Shown here piece after piece: positions 59,301 to 64,000 of a stretch of 64,000 bases of DNA. Source of the DNA: Kryptolebias marmoratus (lineage: Eukaryota > Chordata > Actinopteri > Cyprinodontiformes > Rivulidae). A model generated the notes under the pieces. That model was given only the letters and a program-made list of their open reading frames with translations, searched no databases and was not told the DNA's origin. The DNA lies in NCBI RefSeq assembly GCF_001649575.2, contig NC_051444.1, positions 23,978,043 through 24,042,042 of the forward strand, in the 5' to 3' direction. A program made the position numbers and the translations under genes. Positions within the stretch are counted from its first letter, which is position 1, and each line of letters starts with the position of its first letter.

Positions 59301-62300
59301 AGCATATTTATGCCGTGATGCTTGAACATCTTTACCTGAAACGGACATTTCACTCAGCTGAAAGATGCTACAGCTGGCTGCTTCAGTTTGTGTAGCCCTT
59401 AGAGCTGAAATGAGGAAATCCACAGCGCAGATTTATGTTTCCCATTTTCCCCTTTTATTATTGTTTTTGTAGGATTTTGTTCACCACTTTAATGTGCTGC
59501 TGCCAGAGGACACCGGTGCTTCCAGAGAGAGCATCCAGGAATGTCTGGATCATCTAAACCTGCAGGCGGAGGGGTACCAAGTAGGAAAGACAAAGGTACC
59601 TAGCATATTTCCTGTTATGTTTCCTTTAATCACCTTTAATTCAGTTCAACTCAGTTTGTTTATATAGCACCAAGTCACAACAAAAGTCACCTCAGGGCTC
59701 TGTACAACACCATTCACATACTTTATAAAAGCCAATCAGTAAAAGTTATCTGTCTAAGGAAGCCAGCAGATTGGGTTGAATCTTCACTTCTGCACATTGG
59801 TGACAGTGGAAAGAAAAAACTAAATTTTAACAAGAAGTAACCTCCCAGCAGAACCAGAACCAGCCTCAGGATGAGCAGCCATCTGCTTCGACAGGCCGGA
59901 CTTTGAGAGGACAGGAAAGAGACACAGACAAGCACAGAATGACTGGTCCAGGTGGAGTTTCTGTTGGAAGAAAGACAAAAAAACATGTTAATGATAGAAA
60001 TGAATACAAATAGAAACATGGAGAGTAGAGAGCGTGAAGAGCGTGCAGAGTGAGGAAATGTGGTCAGTTTGTCCTCCAGCAGTCTGAGCCTATAGCAGCA
60101 GAACTAAAGGAGAGCTCAGGAAACCCAAACCAGCCCTAACTATAGGATTTATCAACAAAAAAAGACTGAAGCCTAGTCTTTAATCAGGATGTAACAAAAA
60201 AGAAGAGCTCCAAAATGTCATTCAGTGATTTTTTTTTATCTATTATATTGTTTGGTGATTAAATAATGTTGAGGTTATTGATGCTGCTGCCATAAATATA
60301 ACATTTAGTGAGTTATATTTAAACAGGCAAAGCTTGGGATGAGCTCATGTGATGTGAAAGACTGGTCTGTTTGGGGACAAGGATGTGATGCAGACAGAGC
60401 TGCATGTCACCGTTATGAATGGACCCTGATAGGGGGCTCCAGGTTTCAGAGCTGCTGTTTATATAATTAAAGAATCCTGCCCAACATTCCTGTGAGTGTG
60501 TACGTCCGGTCAGAGGTTTATTTTTTATTTTTATTTTTTTCCAGCTTGTGTGTGTCAAATAAAGTGTGTGGGCAGCCCTGATCTGACTCCATCGCGGTCT
60601 TTCCCCCTTCAGGTGTTTCTGCGGGAGGCCGAGCGCCAGCAGCTGCAGGCCGAGCTCCACACAGAGGTCCTCCGACTCATTGTCTCGCTGCAGCGCCGCT
60701 TCAGAGCGCGGCTGGAGAGGAAGCAGTTTGTCAGGATGAGGGAAGCGGCCATCTGCATCCAGGTACAGTACGGCGCTAAATTAATTTATTAAGTGTTTTG
60801 TCATAAGTGTGCTCATCTCCAGCATTTACTTTCTTTTTGCGTTTATTTCTGAATGTTTTCTATTACAGTGGCTGTCAAAGCTGAGAAGTAATTATCCCCC
60901 TCCGTTATAACACTATTAAAGTATCTTAAAAAAATGTTCTTCAAATAGCGAATAACAAGAAATTTTAATTAAAAACTAACAAACTAGTTATTTGCTCTTT
61001 TTATCTGAGACACGTAAGTAAAAAAGGCTCTAATTTAAATCATGATTAAATTTATTAAAAAGTACTGCCTAATTTAGGAACTTTTTAATGGTAATATATA
61101 CGTTTTATTTTAGCAACTGTACGCATGTAGCTCAGTTTAGGTTGAGTAGTTAATGTGAAAATAAAGTGTTAAAAGTTGAATGATGCTTGATTTTTGTTGC
61201 TCAAGTTCCTAAATTTATTGAAATCGGTGCAAAGGTTCAGCTCAAACATGAAATAATGTAAATAATTGTTACTGTTTGTGCTTCAAAGATTTGTCCTTTT
61301 CGTCAGTCCAAATCAGATTATATTTTGTATAATTGCGTCACATAATTAAAATAATTTTGAACATTCAAACTTGTGTTTTAAATAAGAACAGTTTTCTCAT
61401 TTTCTTAGGCACCAACAGGTAAATCTGCTGTCACGGTCAGTGATTGGACAGGAAATGGGTGGGAAAAGCAGCTAAAACTGCATGTCATTTGGCACAAAGT
61501 CATTTTCAAACTGTTGACCGAAACAGTTATAATTTCATCATTTCTCCACATGAGACGATTTTAGTCTAAAACTCTGGAGGTGAGCAGGTGATACGCATTA
61601 CTTCAAGGAATGCTAGACGTTTAATTAAAACAAGGGCTGCACAGGGGAAGTTTTGTCTCACTGAGCAGAAAAAAACGTGTGGCGACTAAATCGTCATAGT
61701 GTAAAAAAATTAACTTACCTGTTTCATCATCCCTTCACAGAAACAATGGCGTTCTCACCTGTCCGTGACGAGACGGGAAGAATATGACCCCCGTGTCAAG
61801 GAGGAGGCAGCGTTGTGCCTGCAGACACACTGGCGAGGTTACAGAGAGCGGCAGAGGTTCAGGCAGCAGAAGGAGGCCGTTCGGGTTCTGCAGGCGGCGT
61901 GGAGGTCGTGGCTCTGCCGGCGCCGCTCGGCTGCCGTGGTCATTCAGGCAGCTTGGCGCCGTTATCGGGACAGAGAAGCCTACTTGCGTTTGTGTGATGC
62001 TGTGCTACAGCTACAGGCAACATGCAGAGGTTTCCTCACCAGGCAAAGGTAGGTGTAACAAGAAAAAGGAAACTTTGTGCCTCTTTTACAAGAATAGCTT
62101 TTTAAAGCTTTTGAAACCCCAGATTAATCTTTGCACACAGCTCTGTCAGTGCATTTGGTCTTTGTTCAGTGTGCGAACAGACTGGTGGGAGCGTACCATT
62201 AGGCAAGAAGTTTCACCCAAAGCAGCTCTACAATCTGCTGAGGCTTTGTAACTCCAACTGTAATTATTTCTTCAGGTGGTTAAAAGTTGACAGCAGTTTG

Positions 62301-64000
62301 AGCTCCAAAACTATCTTTGGAAAAGGTGAAGCGGGTTCCAGGTAATGTTGTAACTGCTCTTCTCAATTTGCAGCTTTAGAAAACTGAGAGAAGAGAGACT
62401 GAGAGAGGAGAAGGAGCAGCAAGAAAAGCTACTTCAGCTTCAGAATGGCCGGGTGAGTGTCTCACCTGGAGAGGAGGAGGAGTCGCCCGGACGAATCATG
62501 GGGCTGGACCTCAGCACATGGGAGGACCGTTCCTACGAGCAGCGGGAAAAGAGCCTCCACGATCTCAGCTCCCACAGGGACGCAGTTAAAGTGGAAGAAA
62601 AGGAAGAAGATGAAAGTTCAGGGATGAAAGCGGAAACCGAAGCGCCGGCCTCAGGCCCAACGTCGGCTGCGGTGGTCCGAGAGAAGGCGAGGACGGTTGA
62701 CGAGCAGAGCCACAAAACCACTCGGGCCAAGAGAGAGAGCCGGCGTCTGCGAGAGCTGGAGCAGGCCAAGTTCAGCCTGGAGCTGCTCAAGGTTCGAGCG
62801 AACAGCGGCGGCGCTTCGTCCCCCTCGGAGGAGCGGCGCTGGTCTCTGGAGCTGATGCCCCCAGCGAGCCCACCTGTCCAGTCCCCCCAAGGCACACCCG
62901 ACAGCCAGAGCTCCAAAGGCAGCTTTGAGCTCCTCACTATGGACGAGGAGCCTCCAAGGGCTACAGAGGAGGTGACAGACAGTGACGACCCCTTCTCCCC
63001 TGTCCAATCTGTTGCTCCAGTATCAGATTTTAATGTGGAAGCTGGCCCGTCAAGCCTGAAGCCTACGGAATCTCACAAGACACAGATTTCTGATGGTGTC
63101 ATCACTGAAAATAGCCAGGGCCCAAACAAAATGGATCTGTCGGCGCCCGCTGCCCCTTCATATCCTTCCAAAATTGAGAACTACCTCCCAACGTTTTACA
63201 TCCCTGCCCGTGAGAGCAGCACAGCAGTCTCCCATCCTCATAACACCGAAGAGCCTCAGAGAAACAAAGCAGACGTTTCTACAACCACCACTACCATTAC
63301 GAAGCCGCTCAAAGACAGACGAGAGCCATCGCGACGACCTGTGGTGGTGGTCATCAGCATGCAGAAAGAAACGCCACTCGGCGAGGAGCTCAGTGCCCTC
63401 ATCCCTCCTCCCGTAGACTTCCGAGACTCTACGGCCAAAAGGGGGGATTTGGCATCTTCATCTGAGGAACCGGCTCCGGTCTCTGTGAGCCGCGGCCCCG
63501 TCTCTCGGCCCGACCAGTCCGTCATAGCCAAGCTGGTGCAGCTGAACGAGGAGAAGGAGGAGCGGCAGCGCAATCAGCAACAGCAGAACGAGAAGGAGAT
63601 GATGGAGCAGATACGACAACAGAAAGAAGCCCTGGAGCAACAGCGGCTTATGTTCGCTCAGTACGAGAAAGACATGTTTGAGAAGCAAAAAGGGGAGGCG
63701 ATGCTCAGGATCAAGCAGAGCCGACAGGGAGGGCAGGACATCACCAGAACCGCAAGCTCCGTCAGAACCCAGAGACCCAGCTCCTTGCTGATTGAGAGAA
63801 CATCCCAGCAGGCTCCTCACGGCAGAACGCAGTCAGACTCGACTCCCCCGCCGCTGCACTCGCCGCCGGGCGCGGACAGCCATGGCAGCGACCAGCACCC
63901 CCAGGCGCCTCCGCCTTCGTCGGCCCCCACAGAGAGGTGCAAAGACAGCCGACCTGCCGCCGAGGGCTGGGCACCCAAACTCACGCTGGAATCGAGAGGA
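23227..64000 (+). CDS. myo9a: Unconventional myosin IXa (class IX myosin-RhoGAP), partial gene, 23 exons
   Basis: This is an actin-dependent motor whose family carries a Rho GTPase-activating tail that turns RhoA off at actin-rich sites. The spliced frame gives 1413 codons with no stop: motor from switch I (about residues 1-725), neck with six IQ motifs (about 739-880), then tail. Motor motifs seen are [10 protein letters not shown] (switch I), DIFGFE (switch II), the SH1/SH2 helix [20 protein letters not shown] and the FVKCIRSN strand. The loop 2 block with [18 protein letters not shown] and the tail motif LPTFYIP match MYO9A as I remember it better than MYO9B. The P-loop exon and RA domain lie upstream of the window, and the C1 and RhoGAP domains lie downstream. 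Exon phases agree at every junction. I cannot decide between the teleost copies myo9aa and myo9ab. Confidence 0.95.
23422..23484 (+). CDS. myo9a: myo9a exon 2: motor, upper 50K
   Basis: The exon is 63 nt, phase 2 in and phase 2 out, bounded by an acceptor ending ttcacag and the donor gtgagc. It encodes [20 protein letters not shown], the myosin segment x-YLLEKSR-V after switch I. The separating intron is only 100 bp, the shortest in the gene. Confidence 0.95.
23485..24786 (+). other. myo9a intron 2 of window
   Basis: 1302 bp intron. It holds a TG microsatellite (about 23949-23973), poly-A/T tracts and, near the end, a phrase (tacacattggacacccctaa) resembling the right end of a hAT-type repeat. 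No extra exon is seen. Confidence 0.7.
24787..24886 (+). CDS. myo9a: myo9a exon 3: motor, upper 50K
   Basis: The exon is 100 nt, phase 2 in and phase 0 out, with acceptor ttttttag and donor gtagga. It encodes [20 protein letters not shown] and then [13 protein letters not shown]. The first part is the class IX form of the general myosin motif ERNFHIFYQLLAG, and YHYLNQ closes it. Confidence 0.95.
25780..25863. repeat. Near-perfect inverted repeat of about 35-bp arms
   Basis: The left arm (from gttcgaacttttaaagctga to tgttctgtaagct) is complementary to the right arm (agcttacagaacatctcagc onward) with a spacer of about 13 nt. It sits within a fish repeat that includes gtgtagattctcagtcatcc and gacgtttcgcttctcatcc. 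Confidence 0.8.
26130..26660 (+). mobile_element. Non-LTR retrotransposon (LINE) ORF2 C-terminal fragment with assembly gap
   Basis: The translated phrases [46 protein letters not shown] and [18 protein letters not shown] match the end of a widespread fish LINE (RTE-like as I recall). There is a frameshift near the start, and 50 N at 26348-26397. It is a dead fragment in sense orientation to myo9a. Confidence 0.85.
27059..27112 (+). CDS. myo9a: myo9a exon 4: short motor exon
   Basis: The exon is 54 nt, phase 0 on both sides, with acceptor gtttccag and donor gtcagt. It encodes [18 protein letters not shown]. It is a variable surface stretch, but the WDSYYESEP end fits the class IX WDDYxxDSEP pattern and joins directly to DCFTVEGED of the next exon. 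Confidence 0.9.
27113..29431 (+). other. myo9a intron 4 of window
   Basis: 2319 bp intron, strongly AT-rich, with no recognised repeat of note and no extra exon. Confidence 0.65.
29432..29529 (+). CDS. myo9a: myo9a exon 5: motor, upper 50K
   Basis: The exon is 98 nt, phase 0 in and phase 2 out, with acceptor gtccgcag and donor gtgagt. It encodes [20 protein letters not shown] and then [13 protein letters not shown]. This corresponds to the helix pair before the conserved myosin [13 protein letters not shown] segment. Confidence 0.95.
29868..30710. mobile_element. hAT-like relic interrupted by an L1-like insertion
   Basis: The ends ccatggttctcaaactgagg and agctttgagaacccctg are inverted-repeat-like, in the style of hAT elements. 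The interior 29940-30281 is open for 113 codons, with a KFDPRYL phrase reminiscent of the start of hAT/ZBED-type proteins. I could not find an 8-bp target duplication, so the exact limits are uncertain. Confidence 0.45.
30309..30662 (-). mobile_element. 5'-truncated L1-like insertion with 17-bp target duplication
   Basis: The insertion is flanked by the exact direct repeat ttgtactgctgttttct (30292-30308 and 30663-30679). On the minus strand it ends in a poly-A tract with aataaa upstream. It also contains an ORF2-like terminus [20 protein letters not shown] followed shortly by a stop. This is the hallmark of target-primed reverse transcription with 5' truncation. Confidence 0.8.
31098..31224 (+). 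CDS. myo9a: myo9a exon 6: motor, LSAILHLGN segment
   Basis: The exon is 127 nt, phase 2 in and phase 0 out, with acceptor ttgaacag and donor gtactg. It encodes [35 protein letters not shown] and VVSELLE. The first part is the signature found in all myosin heads. Confidence 0.97.
31366..31455 (+). CDS. myo9a: myo9a exon 7: cardiomyopathy loop
   Basis: The exon is 90 nt, phase 0 on both sides, with acceptor tcaccag and donor gtgagg. It encodes [20 protein letters not shown] and then [10 protein letters not shown]. By alignment with conventional myosin (VKVGNEYVTKGQNV), this is the cardiomyopathy loop, an actin contact of the upper 50K domain. The exon ends exactly at the base of that loop, where an optional exon is predicted at 34618-34704. 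Confidence 0.95.
33840..34140 (+). repeat. Dispersed repeat, AAGATGGC family, single unit
   Basis: A single unit with gttagcaaaatatctcataa, ggatgtacctctgcaac, a mutated core aagatgtctgcc and ggtagtagctgagaatcat, in the same orientation as the other copies. Confidence 0.8.
34618..34704 (+). CDS. myo9a: Candidate optional 29-codon exon at the base of the CM loop
   Basis: This segment is not needed for the core motor, since exon 7 and exon 8 join in frame without it. It is 87 nt, phase 0 on both sides, with no stop, an acceptor ending tttagctccag and the donor gtatat. It encodes [20 protein letters not shown] and then YASHQKCLK. Inclusion would insert 29 residues between YKLSE and [10 protein letters not shown]. 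The codons look plausible, but I do not remember an equivalent in mammalian MYO9A or MYO9B. It could be a chance open segment or a lineage-specific cassette. Confidence 0.5.
34911..35027 (+). CDS. myo9a: myo9a exon 8: HO helix
   Basis: The exon is 117 nt, phase 0 on both sides, with acceptor tggttcag and donor gtaaaa. It encodes [20 protein letters not shown] and then [40 protein letters not shown] is the class IX version of the myosin RDALAKxLYxRLFxWLVxxIN helix leading to switch II. Confidence 0.97.
35251..35385 (+). CDS. myo9a: myo9a exon 9: switch II and relay helix
   Basis: The exon is 135 nt, phase 0 on both sides, with acceptor tttcttcag. It encodes [20 protein letters not shown] and then [31 protein letters not shown] (35272-35289) is switch II, and the relay helix follows. 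The coding match ends at CTTGAACAG, followed directly by gcgagt. The donor is therefore a GC rather than a GT site, and the next exon resumes in frame at [10 protein letters not shown]. Confidence 0.95.
36076..36375. mobile_element. hAT-type MITE with exact 8-bp target duplication
   Basis: The 300-bp element has terminal inverted repeats CAGTGGTTCCCAAA and TTTGGGAACCACTG, and a perfect 8-bp direct duplication acctaatg at 36068-36075 and 36376-36383. The interior has C-runs and A-runs and no coding capacity. Confidence 0.92.
36587..36941 (-). mobile_element. Non-LTR retrotransposon reverse transcriptase fragment
   Basis: On the minus strand, two frames read in order. The first gives [19 protein letters not shown] with [12 protein letters not shown]. 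The second gives [40 protein letters not shown] and then [25 protein letters not shown] is the reverse transcriptase (F/Y)ADD catalytic box with A changed to T. A frameshift and an internal deletion after the box show decay. Confidence 0.88.
40219..40340 (+). CDS. myo9a: myo9a exon 10: relay end and lower 50K
   Basis: The exon is 122 nt, phase 0 in and phase 2 out, with acceptor ccctgcag and donor gtgagt. It encodes [20 protein letters not shown] and then [20 protein letters not shown]. The pattern EEYxxEGIxWxxIDYxDN followed by LLDEE is universal in myosin heads. CINLISKKP is the class IX variant of the CIDLIEKKP segment. Confidence 0.96.
40341..41608 (+). other. myo9a intron 10 of window
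   Basis: 1268 bp intron. The 184-codon open frame 40465-41019 lies wholly inside it and has no recognisable family. Poly-T tracts are present and no named repeat. Confidence 0.6.
41609..41750 (+). CDS. myo9a: myo9a exon 11: lower 50K
   Basis: The exon is 142 nt, phase 2 in and phase 0 out, with acceptor tatgtccag and donor gtcagt. It encodes [40 protein letters not shown] and [18 protein letters not shown] corresponds to the conserved myosin FxIxHYAGxVxY beta-hairpin of the actin-binding lower 50K domain. Confidence 0.97.
41751..43566 (+). other. myo9a intron 11 of window
   Basis: 1816 bp intron. It carries a dispersed fish repeat at about 41840-41990 (tttacctctgccaaggagcg, then tatgaacggattttcagg). 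A larger repeat follows at about 42149-42723. Confidence 0.65.
42149..42723. repeat. Interspersed repeat with inverted ends, copy A
   Basis: It begins ctgggctgcgactagttgg and ends ctagtctccaccagttgcag followed by cccag, which are partly complementary. Internal phrases (gtagattaaatcat, aataatgcgcac, tacagttttgcaa) recur at 55877-56410, so both are copies of one family. No clear target duplication was found. Confidence 0.6.
43567..43762 (+). CDS. myo9a: myo9a exon 12: lower 50K, start of loop 2 insertion
   Basis: The exon is 196 nt, phase 0 in and phase 1 out, with acceptor cacacag and donor gtgaga. It encodes [40 protein letters not shown] and then [43 protein letters not shown] is the FxxKNxDxxxxDLxxLL segment around the TEDS region. 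The basic end begins the class IX loop 2 insertion. Confidence 0.96.
43763..45043 (+). other. myo9a intron 12 of window
   Basis: 1281 bp intron without a recognised repeat. The last 300 bases are strongly pyrimidine-rich and lead into a relatively weak acceptor (ttctccaag). Confidence 0.65.
45044..45163 (+). CDS. myo9a: myo9a exon 13: loop 2 insertion, part 1
   Basis: The exon is 120 nt, phase 1 in and phase 1 out, with acceptor ttctccaag and donor gtaagg. It encodes [35 protein letters not shown] and KEEKY. This is the part of loop 2 that is close to invariant in MYO9A as I remember it. In class IX, loop 2 is enlarged to well over 100 residues and contributes to actin binding and processive movement of a single head. 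Confidence 0.95.
45942..45992 (+). CDS. myo9a: Candidate optional 17-codon acidic exon in loop 2
   Basis: The segment is 51 nt with a strong pyrimidine-rich acceptor (ctaccttgcag) and the donor gtatag. Its phase is 1 in and 1 out, exactly matching the flanking exons 13 and 14. Included, it reads [18 protein letters not shown] between KEEKY and MTRRSPRTP. Skipped, the junction reads [15 protein letters not shown]. The acidic, serine-rich content contrasts with the basic surroundings of loop 2. The exact phase match and acceptor quality make a cassette exon likely, but transcripts are needed. Confidence 0.6.
46338..47853. mobile_element. Rearranged fold-back Tc1-type transposon
   Basis: The ends are inverted repeats (CAGGTGCATCTCA left, TGAGATGCACCTG right) with TA at 46336-46337 and 47854-47855, the Tc1/mariner target site. 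Transposase C-terminal coding occurs twice and in opposite directions. On the minus strand at 46600-46887 it includes [20 protein letters not shown]. On the plus strand, from about 46945 to 47590, it includes a DDLGSHVTS region and [16 protein letters not shown] in shifted frames. A SINE-like segment interrupts the right arm at about 47243-47395. Confidence 0.85.
47243..47395. repeat. SINE-like fragment inside the Tc1-type element
   Basis: The phrases tccatccatccattaatttt, gctggtgcctacctccagc and ggacaggtcgcaggtccatc belong to the common fish repeat also seen, in opposite orientation, at 15955-16310. It interrupts the transposase homology. Confidence 0.65.
48064..48139 (+). CDS. myo9a: myo9a exon 14: loop 2 insertion, part 2
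   Basis: The exon is 76 nt, phase 1 in and phase 2 out, with acceptor gtgatcag and donor gtaagt. It encodes [20 protein letters not shown] and then IETSPR. The RxPRTPLSDxQG core fits MYO9A. It is basic and proline/serine rich, as expected of a flexible actin-contacting loop and possible kinase sites. Another frame of this exon is also open ([15 protein letters not shown]), but its phase does not fit. Confidence 0.92.
48370..48406. repeat. Perfect 16-bp hairpin with T5 loop
   Basis: The arms aaaatgagaccagtac (48370-48385) and gtactggtctcatttt (48391-48406) are exactly complementary around ttttt. It lies between two dispersed repeat fragments. Confidence 0.9.
50017..50050. repeat. Perfect 34-bp palindrome
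   Basis: The half-site taatgctaacattagca is followed directly by its exact reverse complement with no spacer. The gctaacattagc motif is the kind of short palindromic word that recurs in fish genomes. Confidence 0.92.
50961..50983. repeat. GT microsatellite
   Basis: About 11 uninterrupted GT units in intron 14. Confidence 0.95.
52034..52174 (+). CDS. myo9a: myo9a exon 15: loop 2 insertion, part 3
   Basis: The exon is 141 nt, phase 2 in and phase 2 out, with acceptor gtctgcag and donor gtcagt. It encodes [40 protein letters not shown] and RAHDIL. The W-N-x-R-x-G plus RLSSG and [17 protein letters not shown] patterns match MYO9A. The first third is poorly conserved against the mammalian protein I remember. 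Confidence 0.94.
52175..53472 (+). other. myo9a intron 15 of window
   Basis: 1298 bp intron dominated by the degenerate tandem array at 52320-52910. The remainder is unrecognised. Confidence 0.7.
52320..52910. repeat. Degenerate tandem array of an AGCTAAAA-type word
   Basis: Variants of agctaaaagctgaaat, aaaattagcaaaac and cgtagctaaaag recur about every 25-40 bases over some 590 bp. The strand is purine-rich, with A far more frequent than T. The period is irregular and units are strongly diverged. Confidence 0.8.
53473..53512 (+). CDS. myo9a: myo9a exon 16: 40-nt microexon-like exon, loop 2
   Basis: The exon is 40 nt, phase 2 in and phase 0 out, with acceptor tttatgcag and donor gtacag. It encodes [13 protein letters not shown], a basic stretch matching RNKNFKSKPxLPK of MYO9A. 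It is the smallest core exon in the window. Confidence 0.93.
53513..54289 (+). other. myo9a intron 16 of window
   Basis: 777 bp intron, nearly filled by two units of the AAGATGGC repeat family. Confidence 0.75.
53545..54175 (+). repeat. Dispersed repeat, AAGATGGC family, two tandem units
   Basis: Two well-preserved units (about 53545-53860 and 53870-54175). Each has atatctcatgaaccactga, an aagatggc core (53699-53710 and 54005-54016), cagtcagtt and gtagtagctga. The orientation is the same as the other copies. Confidence 0.85.
54290..54412 (+). CDS. myo9a: myo9a exon 17: loop 2 basic end
   Basis: The exon is 123 nt, phase 0 on both sides, with acceptor ccgtgcag and donor gtttga (weak at +3 to +6). 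It encodes [40 protein letters not shown] and Q. The [14 protein letters not shown] end is the lysine-rich part of loop 2 that would face acidic actin, just before the helix [10 protein letters not shown]. Confidence 0.96.
54413..55442 (+). other. myo9a intron 17 of window
   Basis: 1030 bp intron with the second palindromic hAT MITE (54812-55025) and a GC-richer right part without recognisable function. Confidence 0.75.
54812..55025. mobile_element. Palindromic hAT-type MITE, copy 2
   Basis: This 214-bp element has long complementary ends. The left end reads cagtggtctccaaccctgg and tcctggagggccaccatcc. The right end reads ggatggtggccctcgagga and ccaggattggccacccctg. It is flanked by 8-bp duplications ccctaaag and ctctaaag (one mismatch). 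It belongs to the same family as 16378-16566 and has no coding capacity. Confidence 0.9.
55443..55523 (+). CDS. myo9a: myo9a exon 18: lower 50K helix and strut
   Basis: The exon is 81 nt, phase 0 on both sides, with acceptor tcctgcag and donor gtacag. It encodes [20 protein letters not shown] and then IRSNADK. This is the class IX form of the conserved LxxLMxxLxxTxPHFVRCIxPN motif. Confidence 0.97.
55658..55768 (+). CDS. myo9a: myo9a exon 19: SH1/SH2 helices
   Basis: The exon is 111 nt, phase 0 on both sides, with acceptor ttcctcag and donor gtaaca. It encodes [30 protein letters not shown] and NVKYTFK. This is the LRxxGxLExxRIRxxGY thiol-helix region that links nucleotide state to the converter. 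The usual reactive cysteines are replaced, as in class IX (RQLRYTG). Confidence 0.97.
55877..56410. repeat. Interspersed repeat, copy B
   Basis: It begins cgggctgcaactgttggcga and ctagttggcg, and shares ordered phrases with 42149-42723 (gagctgtattttgacac, gtagattaaatcctac, aataatgtgcac, tacagttttgcaaa). Its right end is not clear. Confidence 0.55.
56941..57010 (+). pseudogene. tRNA-Val-like relic or SINE head
   Basis: The order of parts is that of a tRNA: an A-box-like tggttagcatgt, an anticodon-loop-like cctcacatg (CAC, valine) and a B-box-like gggttcattc. The acceptor stem does not pair and the B box is degraded. It is most likely a pseudogene or the head of a SINE, not a working tRNA. Confidence 0.45.
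59473..59595 (+). CDS. myo9a: myo9a exon 20: converter
   Basis: The exon is 123 nt, phase 0 on both sides, with acceptor tttttgtag and donor gtacct. It encodes [34 protein letters not shown] and YQVGKTK. DFVxxFxxLLP and YQVGKTK(V/M)FL are the converter landmarks. The middle ([17 protein letters not shown]) is the variable part. Confidence 0.96.
59596..60612 (+). other. myo9a intron 20 of window
   Basis: 1017 bp intron, largely the interspersed repeat 59638-60185, followed by unrecognised AT-rich sequence and the acceptor of the lever-arm exon. Confidence 0.75.
59638..60185 (+). repeat. Common teleost interspersed repeat
   Basis: The ordered phrases ttcaactcagtttgtttat, atagcaccaagtcacaac, ctaaggaagccagcagattg, agaaccagaaccagcctcag, gatgagcagccatctgc and agccctaactataggattta match an abundant fish repeat that I know by sequence but cannot name securely. 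Confidence 0.75.
60613..60762 (+). CDS. myo9a: myo9a exon 21: lever arm start, first IQ motif
   Basis: The exon is 150 nt, phase 0 on both sides, with acceptor cccttcag and donor gtacag. It encodes [39 protein letters not shown] and [25 protein letters not shown] is the first IQ motif, and AAICIQ starts the second, finished by the next exon. These sites bind calmodulin light chains in the family. Confidence 0.95.
60763..61740 (+). other. myo9a intron 21 of window
   Basis: 978 bp AT-rich intron with no recognised repeat and no extra exon. Confidence 0.7.
61741..62048 (+). CDS. myo9a: myo9a exon 22: IQ motifs 2 to 6
   Basis: The exon is 308 nt, phase 0 in and phase 2 out, with acceptor ccttcacag and donor gtaggt. 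Successive IQ-type repeats are visible: [64 protein letters not shown] and [15 protein letters not shown]. With the one in exon 21 this makes six, the usual number for MYO9A. The sequence is GC-rich and arginine-rich. Open frames in other phases here are shadows. Confidence 0.96.
62049..62373 (+). other. myo9a intron 22 of window
   Basis: 325 bp intron between the IQ exon and the long tail exon. Nothing else is recognised in it. Confidence 0.75.
62374..64000 (+). CDS. myo9a: myo9a exon 23 (partial): long tail exon, open to window edge
   Basis: The exon starts in phase 2 after the acceptor aatttgcag and stays open for 542 codons to the last base. It begins [20 protein letters not shown], the helix leaving the IQ neck. 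A conserved block [14 protein letters not shown] plus FSLELLKVR lies at 62723-62797, and LPTFYIP at 63185-63205. A Q/E/K-rich segment at 63521-63726 ([33 protein letters not shown]) is a likely coiled coil. The rest is low-complexity, Ser/Pro-rich and probably disordered. The C1 zinc finger and RhoGAP domain expected of the family lie beyond the window. Confidence 0.93.

Larger units (their letters stand above)
55769..59472 (+). other. myo9a intron 19 of window
   Basis: 3704 bp intron. It holds a second copy of the 42149-42723 repeat (from 55877), a tRNA-Val-like relic (56941-57010) and a possible hAT-derived fragment near 58580 (tggtggctcctgggcc). No extra exon is supported. Confidence 0.65.

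Noticed and set aside
61784..62251. 155-codon plus-strand open frame in another phase over the IQ exon
   Set aside because: It is a shadow of the arginine-rich IQ coding frame, and it runs past the splice donor into the intron.
62533..63007. Minus-strand open frames (134 and 118 codons) opposite the tail exon
   Set aside because: These are antisense shadows of GC-rich coding sequence. The plus-strand frame is continuous and matches the MYO9A tail.
23227..64000. Assignment to MYO9B instead of MYO9A
   Set aside because: The loop 2 block [18 protein letters not shown], the RTPLSDxQG segment, six IQ motifs and the LPTFYIP and [11 protein letters not shown] tail blocks fit MYO9A as I remember it. 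No MYO9B-specific feature was seen.

Overview
The window is vertebrate nuclear DNA, almost certainly from a ray-finned (teleost) fish. It is AT-rich and intron-dominated, with many short GT-AG exons. It also carries teleost-style repeats: Tc1/mariner relics, palindromic hAT MITEs, non-LTR retrotransposon fragments, tRNA-headed SINE-like sequences and long CA/TA microsatellites. I recognise one gene, on the + strand: the class IX unconventional myosin myo9a, an actin motor with a RhoGAP tail. Teleosts often keep two copies (myo9aa and myo9ab), and I cannot tell which one this is.

Layout. Positions 1-23226 have no recognisable coding exon. They are best read as intron lying upstream of the switch-I exon, because the exon with the ATP-binding P-loop and the N-terminal RA-like domain must sit left of the window. 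Positions 23227-64000 hold 23 phase-consistent coding exons (4239 nt, 1413 codons), with splice sites that agree in frame at every junction. In order they encode switch I, the upper 50K domain, the cardiomyopathy (CM) loop, the HO helix, switch II/relay, the large class IX loop 2 insertion, the SH1/SH2 helices, the converter, six IQ motifs, and the first 542 codons of a long tail exon that runs off the right edge. The C1 and RhoGAP domains are beyond the window.

Two further exon-like segments fit the reading frame but are not needed for the core protein. One is 87 nt (34618-34704) at the base of the CM loop. The other is 51 nt (45942-45992) inside loop 2. Both fall in surface loops that contact actin, so optional splicing could tune actin binding. 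These are the most interesting predictions here. One intron (35386-40218) appears to use a GC-AG donor.

The introns are a layered record of transposition. They include a nested hAT MITE within a Tc1 relic, an L1-like insertion with a 17-bp target duplication inside a hAT-like relic, a fold-back Tc1 element, two copies of one palindromic hAT MITE, and a same-orientation family of repeats carrying AAGATGGC (YY1-like) cores. Two assembly blemishes are visible: a single N beside a local duplication near 4.1 kb, and a 50-N gap at 26.35 kb.
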